Assembly: GCA_000717735.1 (NCBI GenBank)
Contig: JOBE01000032.1
Location: forward strand, 1-64,000
DNA length: 64,000 nucleotides
Source: Streptomyces griseoluteus
Lineage (GTDB): Bacteria; Actinomycetota; Actinomycetes; Streptomycetales; Streptomycetaceae
Direction of reading: 5' to 3'
The position numbers were made by a program, and so were the translations under genes. Below are positions 24,887 through 33,197 of the stretch, one piece after another. Positions within the stretch are counted from its first letter, which is position 1, and every line of letters starts with the position of its first letter. Below the pieces are notes generated by a model. That model saw only the letters and a program-made list of their open reading frames with translations. It was not told where the DNA came from and did no database searches.

Positions 24887-25363
24887 TCAGGAGTTGGGGG
24901 GCGGGTTGCCGGTCTCGTGGGCGTGGATCAGGTCGGTGATGGCGTCCGCGTTCTCGGCGGTGCCGACCCAGGCGCCGGTCTCGGTGAAGACCGGGACGGT
25001 GTCCACCTCGGGGTCGAAGACGACGAGGTAGGGGCCGTAGCGGTCGAGAACCATGTCGGCCAGGTGCCGGGCGGGTGCGGGGGCCAGGAGCTCTAGGGAG
25101 TCGACGGCGAGGCGCGGGCCGCCCCCGTCGCCGGGGCCGGGCACGGCGAGGTGGCCGCCGATGCGCAGCAGGTCGCCGGGCTGCATCAGGGTGAGCAGGG
25201 CGTGGGCGAGGTGCGGGTCGGCGGTGCGGCAGGCGAAGACGGTCTCGTCGGTGGCGTCGTCGGTGGGGGAGGAGATCACCCGGAAGCGGGCGGTCAGACC
25301 GTCGTCGCCGGGGACCGGGAGCTCGTCGAGGTAGCCGTCGAGGACCAGGGGTATCGCGGTCAT
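24887..25363 (-). CDS. hypothetical protein, OB-fold-like
   Basis: 158 residues from MTAIPLVLDGYLDELPVPGD. The pattern FRVISSPTDDATDETVFACR...LMQPGDLLRIGGHL resembles an OB-fold (SSB-like) with alternating strands and a Gly-rich turn, but key SSB residues were not checked. The position beside a sliding clamp favours a replication role; this is an inference. Only 3 bp separate it from the Lsr2-like gene. Confidence 0.55.
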   Translation of the reverse strand: MTAIPLVLDGYLDELPVPGDDGLTARFRVISSPTDDATDETVFACRTADPHLAHALLTLMQPGDLLRIGGHLAVPGPGDGGGPRLAVDSLELLAPAPARHLADMVLDRYGPYLVVFDPEVDTVPVFTETGAWVGTAENADAITDLIHAHETGNPPPNS

Positions 25364-25366
25364 CGG

Positions 25367-26182
25367 TCAGCCCGCCTTCCGTGCCGGGACGGCCGGGTGG
25401 GCGGCGGCGTACGCGTCCAGGACCGACTTGGACGGCAGGCCCCGGTCGGCGACCTGGCGGCCGTTGGCGCGCGCCCAGGTCCGGATCGCGGCGAGCTCGT
25501 CCCGGCTGTAGGCGCCGCTGGTGCCGGTGCGGATCGGGGTCGGCGCGGTGGCGGCCGTGGTGGTGCGGGTGCCGGCCTTCACGGCACGCAGCTCCTGCTC
25601 CGCCTGCTCCAGGGCCTCGCGGGCCTTGGCGACGCGGGCCTCCGCCTCGCGCTGCGCGGCCTCGCTGTCGCGGCGGGCGGACAGCTCGGTGAGGGCGGCG
25701 GTAATGCGGGCGGCGCTCTTGCGGACCGAGGCGGCCGGGTGCCCGGCCGCCCATTCGATCAGCTTCTGGAGGGAGTCGGAGCCCGGGAGCGGGACGACGG
25801 GCACGTCGATCACCGGGGCCACGGGGGCGCCGGTGCGGGGCAGGTTGAGGACCTTGTCGGCGATGAGGTCGCTCAGCTCGGCCTCGGTCAGGCCGGTGGC
25901 CTCGCGGATGGCCTGCTCGCTGGCGCCGTCGGCGTGCATCGACAGCGCGACGGACTCGTGCGCGGAAAGGGTGCCGGTGGTGGTCGTCATGGTGGCGGGG
26001 TCTCCGGTTTCCGGGAGCGGGTGGATGGTGGGCAGTCCGAGGACGTCCAGGAGGAGCGCGAGGTCGGCGTGGTCGCGGGCGTGCCGTACGACGGTCCGCG
26101 CGGCGGCGGCGAGCTGGGGCGCCTGGTTGGGGGTCAGGGCCAGCGCTCCGGCCCGGGTGCTGACGGTCAGGTCGGTGAACAC
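25367..26182 (-). CDS. Lsr2-type DNA-binding domain protein
   Basis: 271 residues from a GTG with AGGAGG upstream. A central helix-turn-helix-like stretch (EQAIREATGLTEAELSDLIA) and a coiled-coil (EAQREAEARVAKAREALEQA region) precede a C-terminal Lsr2 DNA-binding module: RDELAAIRTWARANGRQVAD then RGLPSKSVLDAYAAAHP. In Lsr2 the minor-groove hook is RGR; here it is RGL, which may weaken or change AT-rich DNA recognition. Probably a nucleoid-associated or silencing-type protein. Confidence 0.7.
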   Translation of the reverse strand: MFTDLTVSTRAGALALTPNQAPQLAAAARTVVRHARDHADLALLLDVLGLPTIHPLPETGDPATMTTTTGTLSAHESVALSMHADGASEQAIREATGLTEAELSDLIADKVLNLPRTGAPVAPVIDVPVVPLPGSDSLQKLIEWAAGHPAASVRKSAARITAALTELSARRDSEAAQREAEARVAKAREALEQAEQELRAVKAGTRTTTAATAPTPIRTGTSGAYSRDELAAIRTWARANGRQVADRGLPSKSVLDAYAAAHPAVPARKAG

Positions 26183-26191
26183 GGTCGCCTC

Positions 26192-26713
26192 CTACGCGGC
26201 CTTGAGGCCGGCCTCGAGCCGGGAGCGGTTGAGGCGCTGCTCCTCGGCGGTGAGCTGCGGCAGGAGGCGAAGGGGGCCGTTGAGTTCGCGGTCGAGGTGG
26301 ACGATGCGGGCCTGGGCCACGGGCAGCGGGGTGTGCCGGGCGGCCTCGGCGCGCTCGCGGCGGGCCTGGTCCCGGGCGGCCAGGACGTCGACCCAATCGG
26401 GTCCGAGCCGGTCGGCCAGGCGGCGGCGCAGGGCGCGGCGCTGCGCGGGGGTGGTGCCCGCGAAGACGCCGTCCTGGGTGAGCGTCTTGTTGACCAGCGC
26501 CCACCGCAGGCAGGCGGTGACGATCGGGCAGGCGAAGCAGGAACGCCGCGCCTGCTCCAGCCGCCCCCGCGCCGCGTCCTTCGTGTCGCCGCTGAGGTCG
26601 CCGGAGGCGAGGTCGAACAGGGCCGGGTCTCGGCGGCAGCGGGTCGGGGCGGAGGTGCGCGGGAAGGGGAAGCGGGGGTCGGGGGCGGGGTCGGTGTGGT
26701 GGGTGCGGCTCAT
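26192..26713 (-). CDS. WhiB-like (Wbl) iron-sulfur regulator, divergent
   Basis: 173 residues from MSRTHHTDPAPDPRFPFPRT. Cysteines 26, 59, 62 and 68 (C-x32-C-x2-C-x5-C) are the four iron-sulfur ligands of Wbl proteins. The usual G(V/I)WGG turn is GVFAG at 82-86, followed by the basic QRRALRRRLADRL helix. A C-terminal extension of about 70 residues is unusual. Wbl proteins bind sigma factors to steer transcription. Its ATG overlaps the ASCH gene stop (ATGA). Confidence 0.8.
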   Translation of the reverse strand: MSRTHHTDPAPDPRFPFPRTSAPTRCRRDPALFDLASGDLSGDTKDAARGRLEQARRSCFACPIVTACLRWALVNKTLTQDGVFAGTTPAQRRALRRRLADRLGPDWVDVLAARDQARRERAEAARHTPLPVAQARIVHLDRELNGPLRLLPQLTAEEQRLNRSRLEAGLKAA

Positions 26714-27171
26714 GACGCGGACTCCGGGGCGAGCTGGGGGAGCTGGAGACGGACCTGGTCGACGAGGTCCTGCGTCGGCTTCCACGCGCCGAGCTGCCCG
26801 CGGACGGCGGGGATCGGCAGCGGGAGCTCGTGGACGTCGGTCAGGACCAGGTGCCAGGCATCGGTCTGGGCCCAGGGGGAGCAGGGCGGGGTGCCAGCCG
26901 GGTCCTGGTGGCAGTCGGTCAGGCGGGCGATGCCGATGACGGCGCCGGTGTGCAGGTCGCGACCGCGGATCGCGGTGGCGACCAGCGGGTCACGCAGCGG
27001 GGCGCGTTCGGTGGTCTGTCCGGCGTGCAGGAGGAGCCAGCCGCGCCACGGCCAGGGCACGGGCCTGTTCTCGATGTTCTTGCCGGCCAGGACGCAGGTG
27101 GCCCAGGGCTGGCGGATCGTGATGCCCCGCACCCAGGTGCCCGGGTCGGCGGGGAGAGTCGAGTCGCTCAT
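26710..27171 (-). CDS. ASCH/PUA-like domain protein
   Basis: 153 residues from MSDSTLPADPGTWVRGITIR. The signature GITIRQPWATCVLAGKNIEN then WPWRGWLLLHAGQ is the ASCH domain (RNA-binding PUA-like fold), including the ENR and RG..L.HAG elements. Some ASCH proteins are nucleases or amidohydrolases on modified nucleosides; the function here is open. Coupled by ATGA overlaps to both the GGDEF gene upstream and the Wbl gene downstream. Confidence 0.75.
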   Translation of the reverse strand: MSDSTLPADPGTWVRGITIRQPWATCVLAGKNIENRPVPWPWRGWLLLHAGQTTERAPLRDPLVATAIRGRDLHTGAVIGIARLTDCHQDPAGTPPCSPWAQTDAWHLVLTDVHELPLPIPAVRGQLGAWKPTQDLVDQVRLQLPQLAPESAS

Positions 27172-27845
27172 GCCGCCCGTCCCCACACGGCTGTGCCCGG
27201 ACGGCCCAGGCGGCGGCCGTTGAGGGAGGGGACCGTGGCGTGCGCGGCGGTGGCGAGGACCGGACGGCCGCTGTGCTTGCCGTCGTACAGGGCGGCGTCG
27301 GCGGCCCGCTGAAGCGCGGACAGGTCCCGGCTGCCGACGGCGGCCGGGGCCGCGGCGCCGACCGAGGCGGCGACGTCGACGGTGCGGCCGTCGTCGAGGA
27401 CGACGGGGGTGTGCAGCATCCGCACCAGCTGCTCCAGGCGCTGGACGCGGCGAGCGGCGGGGAGGTCCAGGACGAGCGCGAACTCGTCGCCGCCGAGCCG
27501 CCCGACGGCCGCGGACGGCCCGGCCCAGGCGGTGAGGCGAGCGCCGAACGCGGCGAGGACGGCGTCGCCGGCCGCGTGCCCGAGCTGGTCGTTGATCGCC
27601 TTGAAGTGGTCGGCGTCGACCATGACCACGGTCACGGTGTCGCCGTGGCGGGCCAGGAGGCGGCGGGCGCGGTGGGTGTAGGCGTCGCGGCGCAACAGGC
27701 CGGTCAGCGGATCGCGCTTCGTGGCGGCGAGACGCCTGTGCAGGGTGAGCGCGTGAAGGGTCCAGCCGGTGAGCGGGACCGCGAGGGTGGTGATGAGGAG
27801 AGCGCGCTGCCCGATCGGGCCCGGAGCGCGCAGGGCGGAGTCCAT
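27168..27845 (-). CDS. GGDEF-domain diguanylate cyclase
   Basis: 225 residues from MDSALRAPGPIGQRALLITT with GGGAG upstream. One N-terminal membrane segment (ALLITTLAVPLTGWTLHALT) precedes a complete GGDEF domain: RDPLTGLLRRDAYTHRARRL at its start, VVMVDADHFKAINDQLGHAA, and the catalytic RLGGDEFALVL. It should make cyclic di-GMP at the membrane, a signal controlling development in Streptomyces. No EAL partner is seen. Stop overlaps the ASCH start. Confidence 0.85.
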   Translation of the reverse strand: MDSALRAPGPIGQRALLITTLAVPLTGWTLHALTLHRRLAATKRDPLTGLLRRDAYTHRARRLLARHGDTVTVVMVDADHFKAINDQLGHAAGDAVLAAFGARLTAWAGPSAAVGRLGGDEFALVLDLPAARRVQRLEQLVRMLHTPVVLDDGRTVDVAASVGAAAPAAVGSRDLSALQRAADAALYDGKHSGRPVLATAAHATVPSLNGRRLGRPGTAVWGRAA

Positions 27846-27937
27846 ACTGGGATCTCCCTCTCGTCTCGTACGAGTTGGGTGGCCCGGGGGCAGGCGGACT
27901 GGTTTGGACGCCGATGTGCGCCTGTCCCGGGGCGGAG

Positions 27938-28243
27938 CTACAGCGCGAAGCGGCTGCGGCGGGTGCAGTCGAGCGGGTTGTGCCAGGGGCCGGCCTTCGC
28001 GGCCGTCCACTCCATCTGCCAGCCGGGCCGCAGCCCGGACGCTCCCCAGCTGTCCGGCTCCTTGCCGGGGACCTCGAGGCCGGCCTGCCGTGCGGCGAGC
28101 GCGGCGTCGTACACCTCATGGGCGCGGCGCAGGGCCGCGGCCGGGGAGTCGGCGACGCCGGTGAAGACGTGCAGCCCCCGCCGGGCCGGATCGGCGGTGT
28201 CGTGTATCGGGACGTCGACCTCGTAGACCTCGCGGTTCGGCAT
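27938..28243 (-). CDS. hypothetical protein (101 aa)
   Basis: Starts MPNREVYEVDVPIHDTADPA with AAGGAGACG upstream. A short alpha/beta protein with a segment ALRRAHEVYDAALAARQAGL and a basic C-terminus (NPLDCTRRSRFAL). No family recognised. It is one of several short genes in the leftward operon, separated by small Gly/Arg-coding-looking gaps. Confidence 0.6.
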   Translation of the reverse strand: MPNREVYEVDVPIHDTADPARRGLHVFTGVADSPAAALRRAHEVYDAALAARQAGLEVPGKEPDSWGASGLRPGWQMEWTAAKAGPWHNPLDCTRRSRFAL

Positions 28244-28393
28244 GACGCCCGTCTCCTTCCTTGCCTGGTGCGTGAGGGGCCACCGCGCCGCCCCGGCCTC
28301 GGTGGCCGGGGCGGCGTGGAAACCCGTCGCGGTCGCGACGGAGCAGGGGGTGTTCCGGCCCGGGGAGTCCGGGCCGGAGCGGTCGCGGGGCGG

Positions 28394-28909
28394 TCAGTAG
28401 CCGCGGTGGTCGTCGACGACGTCGGCCGTCTCGACCATCTGGGCGACCAGGCGGTAGATCTCGCGCGCGGCGGCCCGGGCGGGCTGTCGGTGGATCAGCT
28501 GGGCGGCGAACTCGGTCGCCTTCTCGGCGAGCTCGCTGGCCTGGGTCGCGAGGACCTCCTCGGCCGCGGTGTCGCCGGGCTCGGCGGGCAGCTGCGCGAG
28601 GAGCTGGTGGACCACGGCGGCCAGGACGGCGCTCGCCTCGGTGAGGTCGCCGGTCGACAGCCAGTCGGCCAGGTCCTCGTGCCCGGTCAGGTCCGGGATG
28701 TAGGCGGCGGTCGGCGTGAAGGCGGTGGTGCCCTTCGTCCACGCCTGCAGGATGATCCGACCCTGGTACGGGTCGGCGCCGATCCTGCGGTCGGTGACGG
28801 TGTGCAGGAGGGTGACCGCCCGGTCGCCGGGCCGGGTGTCGGGCACCCAGACCCCGCCCAGGCGCTCGATCAGGACGGCGCCGAGGCGCTCCAGCGGGTC
28901 GGGCTTCAT
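28394..28909 (-). CDS. hypothetical protein (171 aa)
   Basis: Starts MKPDPLERLGAVLIERLGGV. The sequence is soluble, acidic and helical with Ala/Glu-rich C-terminal helices (LATQASELAEKATEFAAQLI). The first 70 residues have strand-like segments (RAVTLLHTVTDRRIGADPYQ). No known motif; common style of hypothetical plasmid proteins. It follows the next upstream gene after 22 bp. Confidence 0.6.
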   Translation of the reverse strand: MKPDPLERLGAVLIERLGGVWVPDTRPGDRAVTLLHTVTDRRIGADPYQGRIILQAWTKGTTAFTPTAAYIPDLTGHEDLADWLSTGDLTEASAVLAAVVHQLLAQLPAEPGDTAAEEVLATQASELAEKATEFAAQLIHRQPARAAAREIYRLVAQMVETADVVDDHRGY

Positions 28910-28931
28910 CGCCGGTCGGTGTCGGTGGTGG

Positions 28932-29309
28932 TCACTGGGCGCTCCTGGCAGCTGCGGTGGGGGCGTGGTGGTGGGGGCCGGGGTGGCCGATGACTTCTGC
29001 GATCTGCCGGGTGGAGAGCAGGTGGCCGGACCGGTCGAGCTGCTGGTGGAGCGCGGTGACCATGGCGTCCGCGCAGCGCAGCCGGGTGACCTCGGCGAGG
29101 AGCCAGGCGATGTCGGCCGGGGCGTGGGCGATGAACTCGCCGGCCGGGAGCGGGACGTCGCCGCTGGTGCCGAGGACGGCGACCGGGTGCCCGGTGTGGT
29201 CCTCGATCAGACCGGAGTCGCCGGGGCGCTGGCGCCAGGCGGTGTCGGGCAGGGCGGCGAGGCGGGCGCGGATCCCGGGCAGCCGGTCGGCGGCGGGGGC
29301 GAGGTGCAT
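28932..29309 (-). CDS. hypothetical protein (125 aa)
   Basis: ATG chosen because GAGGAA lies seven bases upstream; a GTG five codons earlier is possible. The product (MHLAPAADRLPGIRARLAAL start) includes FIAHAPADIAWLLAEVTRLR, a stretch often found in short actinophage and plasmid proteins of unknown function, and ends Ala/His/Pro-rich. No enzymatic motif. Confidence 0.6.
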   Translation of the reverse strand: MHLAPAADRLPGIRARLAALPDTAWRQRPGDSGLIEDHTGHPVAVLGTSGDVPLPAGEFIAHAPADIAWLLAEVTRLRCADAMVTALHQQLDRSGHLLSTRQIAEVIGHPGPHHHAPTAAARSAQ

Positions 29310-29411
29310 GTGGGTGTTCCTCACGCGGTAGAGAGCGGGCCGGGCCCGTGGTGGGAGGCCCGGCCCGGCGAGGGCCGGAAGGAGGGAGGCGGGGCGGGAG
29401 CGGAGTGTCCG

Positions 29412-30257
29412 TCAGGCGCGGTAGACGGGCGGGCGGATGCCGGCCCGCAGTTCGCGGATGATCGAGCAGGGGCCCTTGGTGGCGCAGTACGCGTCGTCGG
29501 TGTCCGGCAGAGCGTTGCCCGGCGTGCCCCACATCTCGCGGGCGACCGCGTTGACGGCGCGCAGGATCTCGCCGTTGTTGGGGCGGCAGGCGCTGTTGGT
29601 GGTGCCGACGCCGTTCCGGTGGGCGCTGAGGATGTGCTGGCGGGCCTGGCGGGCGGCCCAGCGGCGGCTGCTGGGGCCGGTGTTCTCGTGCACGTCCCCG
29701 CCGCTGTGGAAGGTGTCCAGGTGGCAGGCGGTGCAGTGGTAGGTGACCATCTGCTGCGGCTCGCTGTCGGGAAGCCACTTGCCTTCGAACTCGTAGACGA
29801 TGACCTCGGCACCCCGGACCTGGGTGTGCGCGAAGGCGGTGACGAGGCCGACGCCGTCCGCGATGCCGCCGCGCTGCGCCTGGTTCCAGAAGGTGCGGGG
29901 GATGAAGTCGTCCCAGCCCTTGCCGTGGGGCCACTTCGCGTACGTCACGCCCTGCGAGGCGTCGAAGGTCGCGGTGCCGCTGGCGTTGTCGCGCTTGTAC
30001 TGCTCGATCTGCTCGATCGAGCCGAAGTACGTCGCGCTGAACTCCTCCGACTCCAGGAAAACGAGCCCGTACCCCTCGGGGCGGGTGTCGTGGCCGTTCT
30101 CCCGCAGCATCTCGACCATGTCCTCGTAGCCGGGGTTGCCGGGGGTGATGGTGCCGACGAGGGGCAGCCGGTACCGGTCGCAGCTGGTGACGTGGGTCGG
30201 GTTGGTGTCGCTGACGTTGTGCGGGGTGCCGTACGTGTTCGTGATCGTGATGCTCAT
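29412..30257 (-). CDS. hypothetical protein with putative zinc finger (281 aa)
   Basis: Starts MSITITNTYGTPHNVSDTNP with GGAAGGAC upstream. The N-terminal two thirds are rich in aromatic and Gly residues (YGLVFLESEEFSATYFGSIE). A Cys/His cluster YHCTACHLDTFH near residue 170 followed by HILSAH suggests a C2H2-type zinc site. The C-terminus has further Cys residues (YCATKGPCSIIREL). Composition is less GC-skewed at the protein level than its neighbours. Function unknown. Confidence 0.6.
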   Translation of the reverse strand: MSITITNTYGTPHNVSDTNPTHVTSCDRYRLPLVGTITPGNPGYEDMVEMLRENGHDTRPEGYGLVFLESEEFSATYFGSIEQIEQYKRDNASGTATFDASQGVTYAKWPHGKGWDDFIPRTFWNQAQRGGIADGVGLVTAFAHTQVRGAEVIVYEFEGKWLPDSEPQQMVTYHCTACHLDTFHSGGDVHENTGPSSRRWAARQARQHILSAHRNGVGTTNSACRPNNGEILRAVNAVAREMWGTPGNALPDTDDAYCATKGPCSIIRELRAGIRPPVYRA

Positions 30258-30345
30258 GCGTGAATGTCCTTCCTGGTCAACACCGGGAGCCCGGCGTGGC
30301 CGGGTCGCGGCGGGGTGGGGTTGTCCGGCGAGACGGCGGTACGGC

Positions 30346-31311
30346 TTACGCGTGGACCGCGTCCGCGTACGGCGCCGCCAGGTCCTCGAGGTCGTCGTCC
30401 TGGTCGTCCTGGTCGTCGCCGTGGACGGTGCAGACGGTGTCCGTGTCGTTGAGAGCGCCGGTGAGCGCGTCGAGGAGCGTGGTGACCGAGTGGGCGGGGG
30501 TCCAGGCCGGGGCGGTGCACTCGTCGTCGACGGGGCAGGCGGTCAGCAGGTCGAAGCCGTAGTCGCCCTCGCCGTCGATGTCCGTGCGCAGGGCGAGCTG
30601 GAGGCGGTCGGCGCCGAGGGTGATCTCGGCGACGCGGTCGCCGCCGGCGAGCGTGGAGCCCTCCACCCACCGCCACAGCGGCAGGACCGCGTCGCCGAAG
30701 ACGCGGCGGACCAGGAGGAGAGGGCCGAGGCCGGGGTTGCCGTCCCAGCCGAGGTCGGCGCGGCGGGCGTCGCTGGCTCGCTGGAGCAGCGGCTCCAGGC
30801 GGTGGAGCTGGTCGGCGAAGACGACGTGGTCGAAGCCCTCGCCGCGCAGGCCGGGAAAAGCGGTGACGGCGGCGGTGTGCTGGGCGCGGACGGTGTCGGC
30901 GGGCACGGCGCGGTCGGAGGTGCGGGCGGTCTGCCGGATGACGCACAGGGAGACCGGGGTGCCCATGAGGACCGAGACCGTCGGCACGCCGTGGCGGCGA
31001 GCGGCCTGCACCAGCCCCGCCCTCACGGCGCGCTCACAATGCGTCGCGTCGACGACGGTTGTCTTCTTGCGGGTCAGCCGGGCTTCCAGGACGGTCCGCA
31101 GGGCGGCGACCGCGTCGGCCGTGGCGGCCTGGTCGCCGGCCTCGTCCGAGACCATCGCCCGGAACGCGTCGAGCTCCAGCACCTGGGAGGGGGCCCAGGT
31201 GGAGGCGAAGGTCGACTTGCCGGAGCCGGCGGCGCCGATCAGGACGATCAGCGCGGGGTCGGGGATGGTCGTGTCGAGCGGCTGCAGCGTGGCGGTGAAG
31301 GTACGGGCCAT
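30346..31311 (-). CDS. polynucleotide-kinase-like P-loop protein
   Basis: 321 residues from MARTFTATLQPLDTTIPDPA with AGGAG upstream. Walker A GAAGSGKST near residues 27-35, then VLELDAFRAMVSDEAGDQAA, KKTTVVDATHCERAVRAGLV and SLCVIRQTARTSDRAVP follow the kinase module of PNK/Pnkp enzymes, including the Asp and Arg elements. The C-terminal ~130 residues are acidic (DDQDDQDDDLEDL). It may phosphorylate 5' ends of RNA or DNA, or a small molecule. Confidence 0.7.
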   Translation of the reverse strand: MARTFTATLQPLDTTIPDPALIVLIGAAGSGKSTFASTWAPSQVLELDAFRAMVSDEAGDQAATADAVAALRTVLEARLTRKKTTVVDATHCERAVRAGLVQAARRHGVPTVSVLMGTPVSLCVIRQTARTSDRAVPADTVRAQHTAAVTAFPGLRGEGFDHVVFADQLHRLEPLLQRASDARRADLGWDGNPGLGPLLLVRRVFGDAVLPLWRWVEGSTLAGGDRVAEITLGADRLQLALRTDIDGEGDYGFDLLTACPVDDECTAPAWTPAHSVTTLLDALTGALNDTDTVCTVHGDDQDDQDDDLEDLAAPYADAVHA

Positions 31312-31464
31312 GAGCGCGAGTTCTCCTGTCGCGAGGGAGGGATGCGAGCGCCGGAAGGCAGAGAGCGAAGGCAGCGGTGAGGAGGGGAAAGGCCGCCGGC
31401 CGGTGCGCCCCCCTCCAGGCGTGGGGAGGCGGGGCGCACGCGGAGCGGACCCGGGCGGTTCGGG

Positions 31465-31773
31465 TCAGTCGCCGACGTCGGTGCGGTACTCCTGCGTCAT
31501 GTCCCACACGAGCGGGCGCAGGAGGTCGTGGGCGCGGCGCAGGAAGACGTCGCGGTCGGCGCCGGTGGCGCGCAGGGCCTCGTCGAGGTAGGACGAGGCG
31601 GTCTCCAGGTCCTCGTGCCCGTTGATGCCCGCCGCCTCGTAGCGCGGGGCGGCGGTGTCGAGCTGGCTGATGAGGGCGGCGAGGTCGGTGGCCGGGGGCT
31701 GCTGCGCGACGTAGGCGATGTCGTCGGCGTAGCGGTGGATGAGGGTCTCGGCGGTGAGCACGGTGGCGGTCAT
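31465..31773 (-). CDS. hypothetical protein (102 aa)
   Basis: Starts MTATVLTAETLIHRYADDIA with AGGAG seven bases upstream, which rules out a longer reading. A helical acidic protein (LAALISQLDTAAPRYEAAGI, AHDLLRPLVWDMTQEYRTDV). No motif recognised. Member of the leftward operon. Confidence 0.6.
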   Translation of the reverse strand: MTATVLTAETLIHRYADDIAYVAQQPPATDLAALISQLDTAAPRYEAAGINGHEDLETASSYLDEALRATGADRDVFLRRAHDLLRPLVWDMTQEYRTDVGD

Positions 31774-31889
31774 CGTCGTCTCCTGCGCGGTGTGCGAGGC
31801 CGTTGTGGCGGCCGGGGCCGGGCTGTCCGGTCCTCCGCACCGCCCCGGACTCCGCGCGGGGCGCGGGCCAGGGGCGGCACAGGGAGCCG

Positions 31890-32546
31890 TCAGACCGTGC
31901 TCGGCGCCACCGTGTCGAGGGCCTCGGCCGTCTTGCGGGCGCGCGGGGCGAGGTCGTCGAGGATGTCCCGGACGTTGGTGACGGGGACCGGCGTCGGGTC
32001 GTCGGCGGTCAGGAGCGTGTAGCGGGGCTCGGCGATGCCGCGCTCGCTCTCCTCGCGGCTGTAGTGCAGGACCGTGCCGGGGGCGAGGTAGTAGGTGGCC
32101 TCGCCGTTGGTGTAGCCGCGCCACCGGCCGGGGTTGCTCAGCAGCTGGTCGCTGAGGTCGATGCGGTAGGCGGCCTGGGCGGCGCGGCGTGCGGCGTCGT
32201 CCTCGGCGGCCGCGGTGACCTGGTCGAGCGCCTCGCTCAGGCCGCCCGGTACGGCGACGCCGCGGGCCTCGGCCGCGCGGGTCTGGGCGGCGACCCGCAT
32301 GTCGGCGACGTCGGCCTGGGCGAAGCGGCGGCGCAGCGGGGCGAGCAGCGCGTCGGCGACCGTGGTGAAGAGGAAGGTGCCGCCGAGCGCGACGGCGCCT
32401 GTGGCGGCCAGGCGCAGGTCGGCGTTGAGGGTGGCCGGGTAGTAGGTGTAGCCGACTACGGCACCGCTGACGGCACCGGCCAGCATGGTGACCATGTCGG
32501 TGCCGTCGAGCAGGGCCTGGATGGAGCGGCGTACGGATGCGCGCAC
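31890..32546 (-). CDS. hypothetical membrane protein (218 aa)
   Basis: Starts at a GTG with AAGGAG eight bases upstream. Two predicted membrane segments near residues 18-37 (VTMLAGAVSGAVVGYTYYPA) and 45-62 (LAATGAVALGGTFLFTTVAD) precede a long soluble part, with coiled-coil-like Ala/Glu/Arg helices then a strand-rich C-terminus. Function unknown; probably anchored with the C-terminal part in the cytosol. Confidence 0.6.
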   Translation of the reverse strand: MRASVRRSIQALLDGTDMVTMLAGAVSGAVVGYTYYPATLNADLRLAATGAVALGGTFLFTTVADALLAPLRRRFAQADVADMRVAAQTRAAEARGVAVPGGLSEALDQVTAAAEDDAARRAAQAAYRIDLSDQLLSNPGRWRGYTNGEATYYLAPGTVLHYSREESERGIAEPRYTLLTADDPTPVPVTNVRDILDDLAPRARKTAEALDTVAPSTV

Positions 32547-32667
32547 AGCGGGTTCTCCTTCGGGAGGGGAAAGGCGGCCCGCCAGGCAGCGGGCCGGTTC
32601 GGAGCGGGTCAGGAGCGCGGTTCGTCGTGCCCGGCCGGGCGGCGCGGGAGGGGGTGGGTGCGGCTGG

Positions 32668-33180
32668 TCACCGGGTCTTCGCGCCGGTGGCGGCGACCAG
32701 GGCGGCGACCGTCTCCCAGCCGTGGTGCCAGGCGCTGTCGAGGTGGAAGGCCCCGTTCATGCCGAAGTCGGCCAGCCGGTAGAAGCCGCCCTTTCCGGTG
32801 GCGGTGGCGAGCTTCTCCAGCAGGCCCTCGCCCGGGACACGTCGGTCTGCGGCGTAGTGGGTGCCGAACGAGATGGCGAGGGCGGTCGCGGCGGCGGCCG
32901 GGTGGACCTTGATGCCTAGCGCGCGGGCGCCGAGCCCGGCGACGATCGCCTGCGTGGCCACGTAGGTCAGGCAGTGCTCCAGGCACGCCTTACGGCCGTC
33001 GGCCGTGCCGTGGACCGTCTTCTTCTCGGTAACCGGGTCCTCGTAGGTGACCGGGTGGTCGTCGGACGCGCCCTTCACCCGGGCGCAGAAGTCGTTCTGC
33101 ACCCAGAAGTCCCCGATCGCGCTCCCGGCACGGGTCAGTCCGAGCAGGGCGGCGAAGACGGCGGGACGGTGAGCCTGCAT
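32668..33180 (-). CDS. DUF3307-like membrane protein
   Basis: 170 residues from MQAHRPAVFAALLGLTRAGS. Conserved-looking features are GDFWVQNDFCARVKG, HCLTYVATQAIVAGLGARAL, SFGTHYAADRR and a C-terminal DSAWHHGWETVAALVAATG; the H-x-x-A-D-R and final H-x-G-W elements match a widespread actinomycete membrane protein family similar to DUF3307. Three or so membrane segments are predicted. Some annotations call relatives regulators without support. Followed upstream by the RRQRL-type gene. Confidence 0.65.
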   Translation of the reverse strand: MQAHRPAVFAALLGLTRAGSAIGDFWVQNDFCARVKGASDDHPVTYEDPVTEKKTVHGTADGRKACLEHCLTYVATQAIVAGLGARALGIKVHPAAAATALAISFGTHYAADRRVPGEGLLEKLATATGKGGFYRLADFGMNGAFHLDSAWHHGWETVAALVAATGAKTR

Positions 33181-33197
33181 GAGGTGGTCCTCTCGGG

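Noticed and set aside
23565..26504. Very long frame antisense/overlapping the clamp and Lsr2-like genes
   Set aside because: Arg/Pro-rich shadow of high-GC coding DNA; the overlapping genes have recognised domains.
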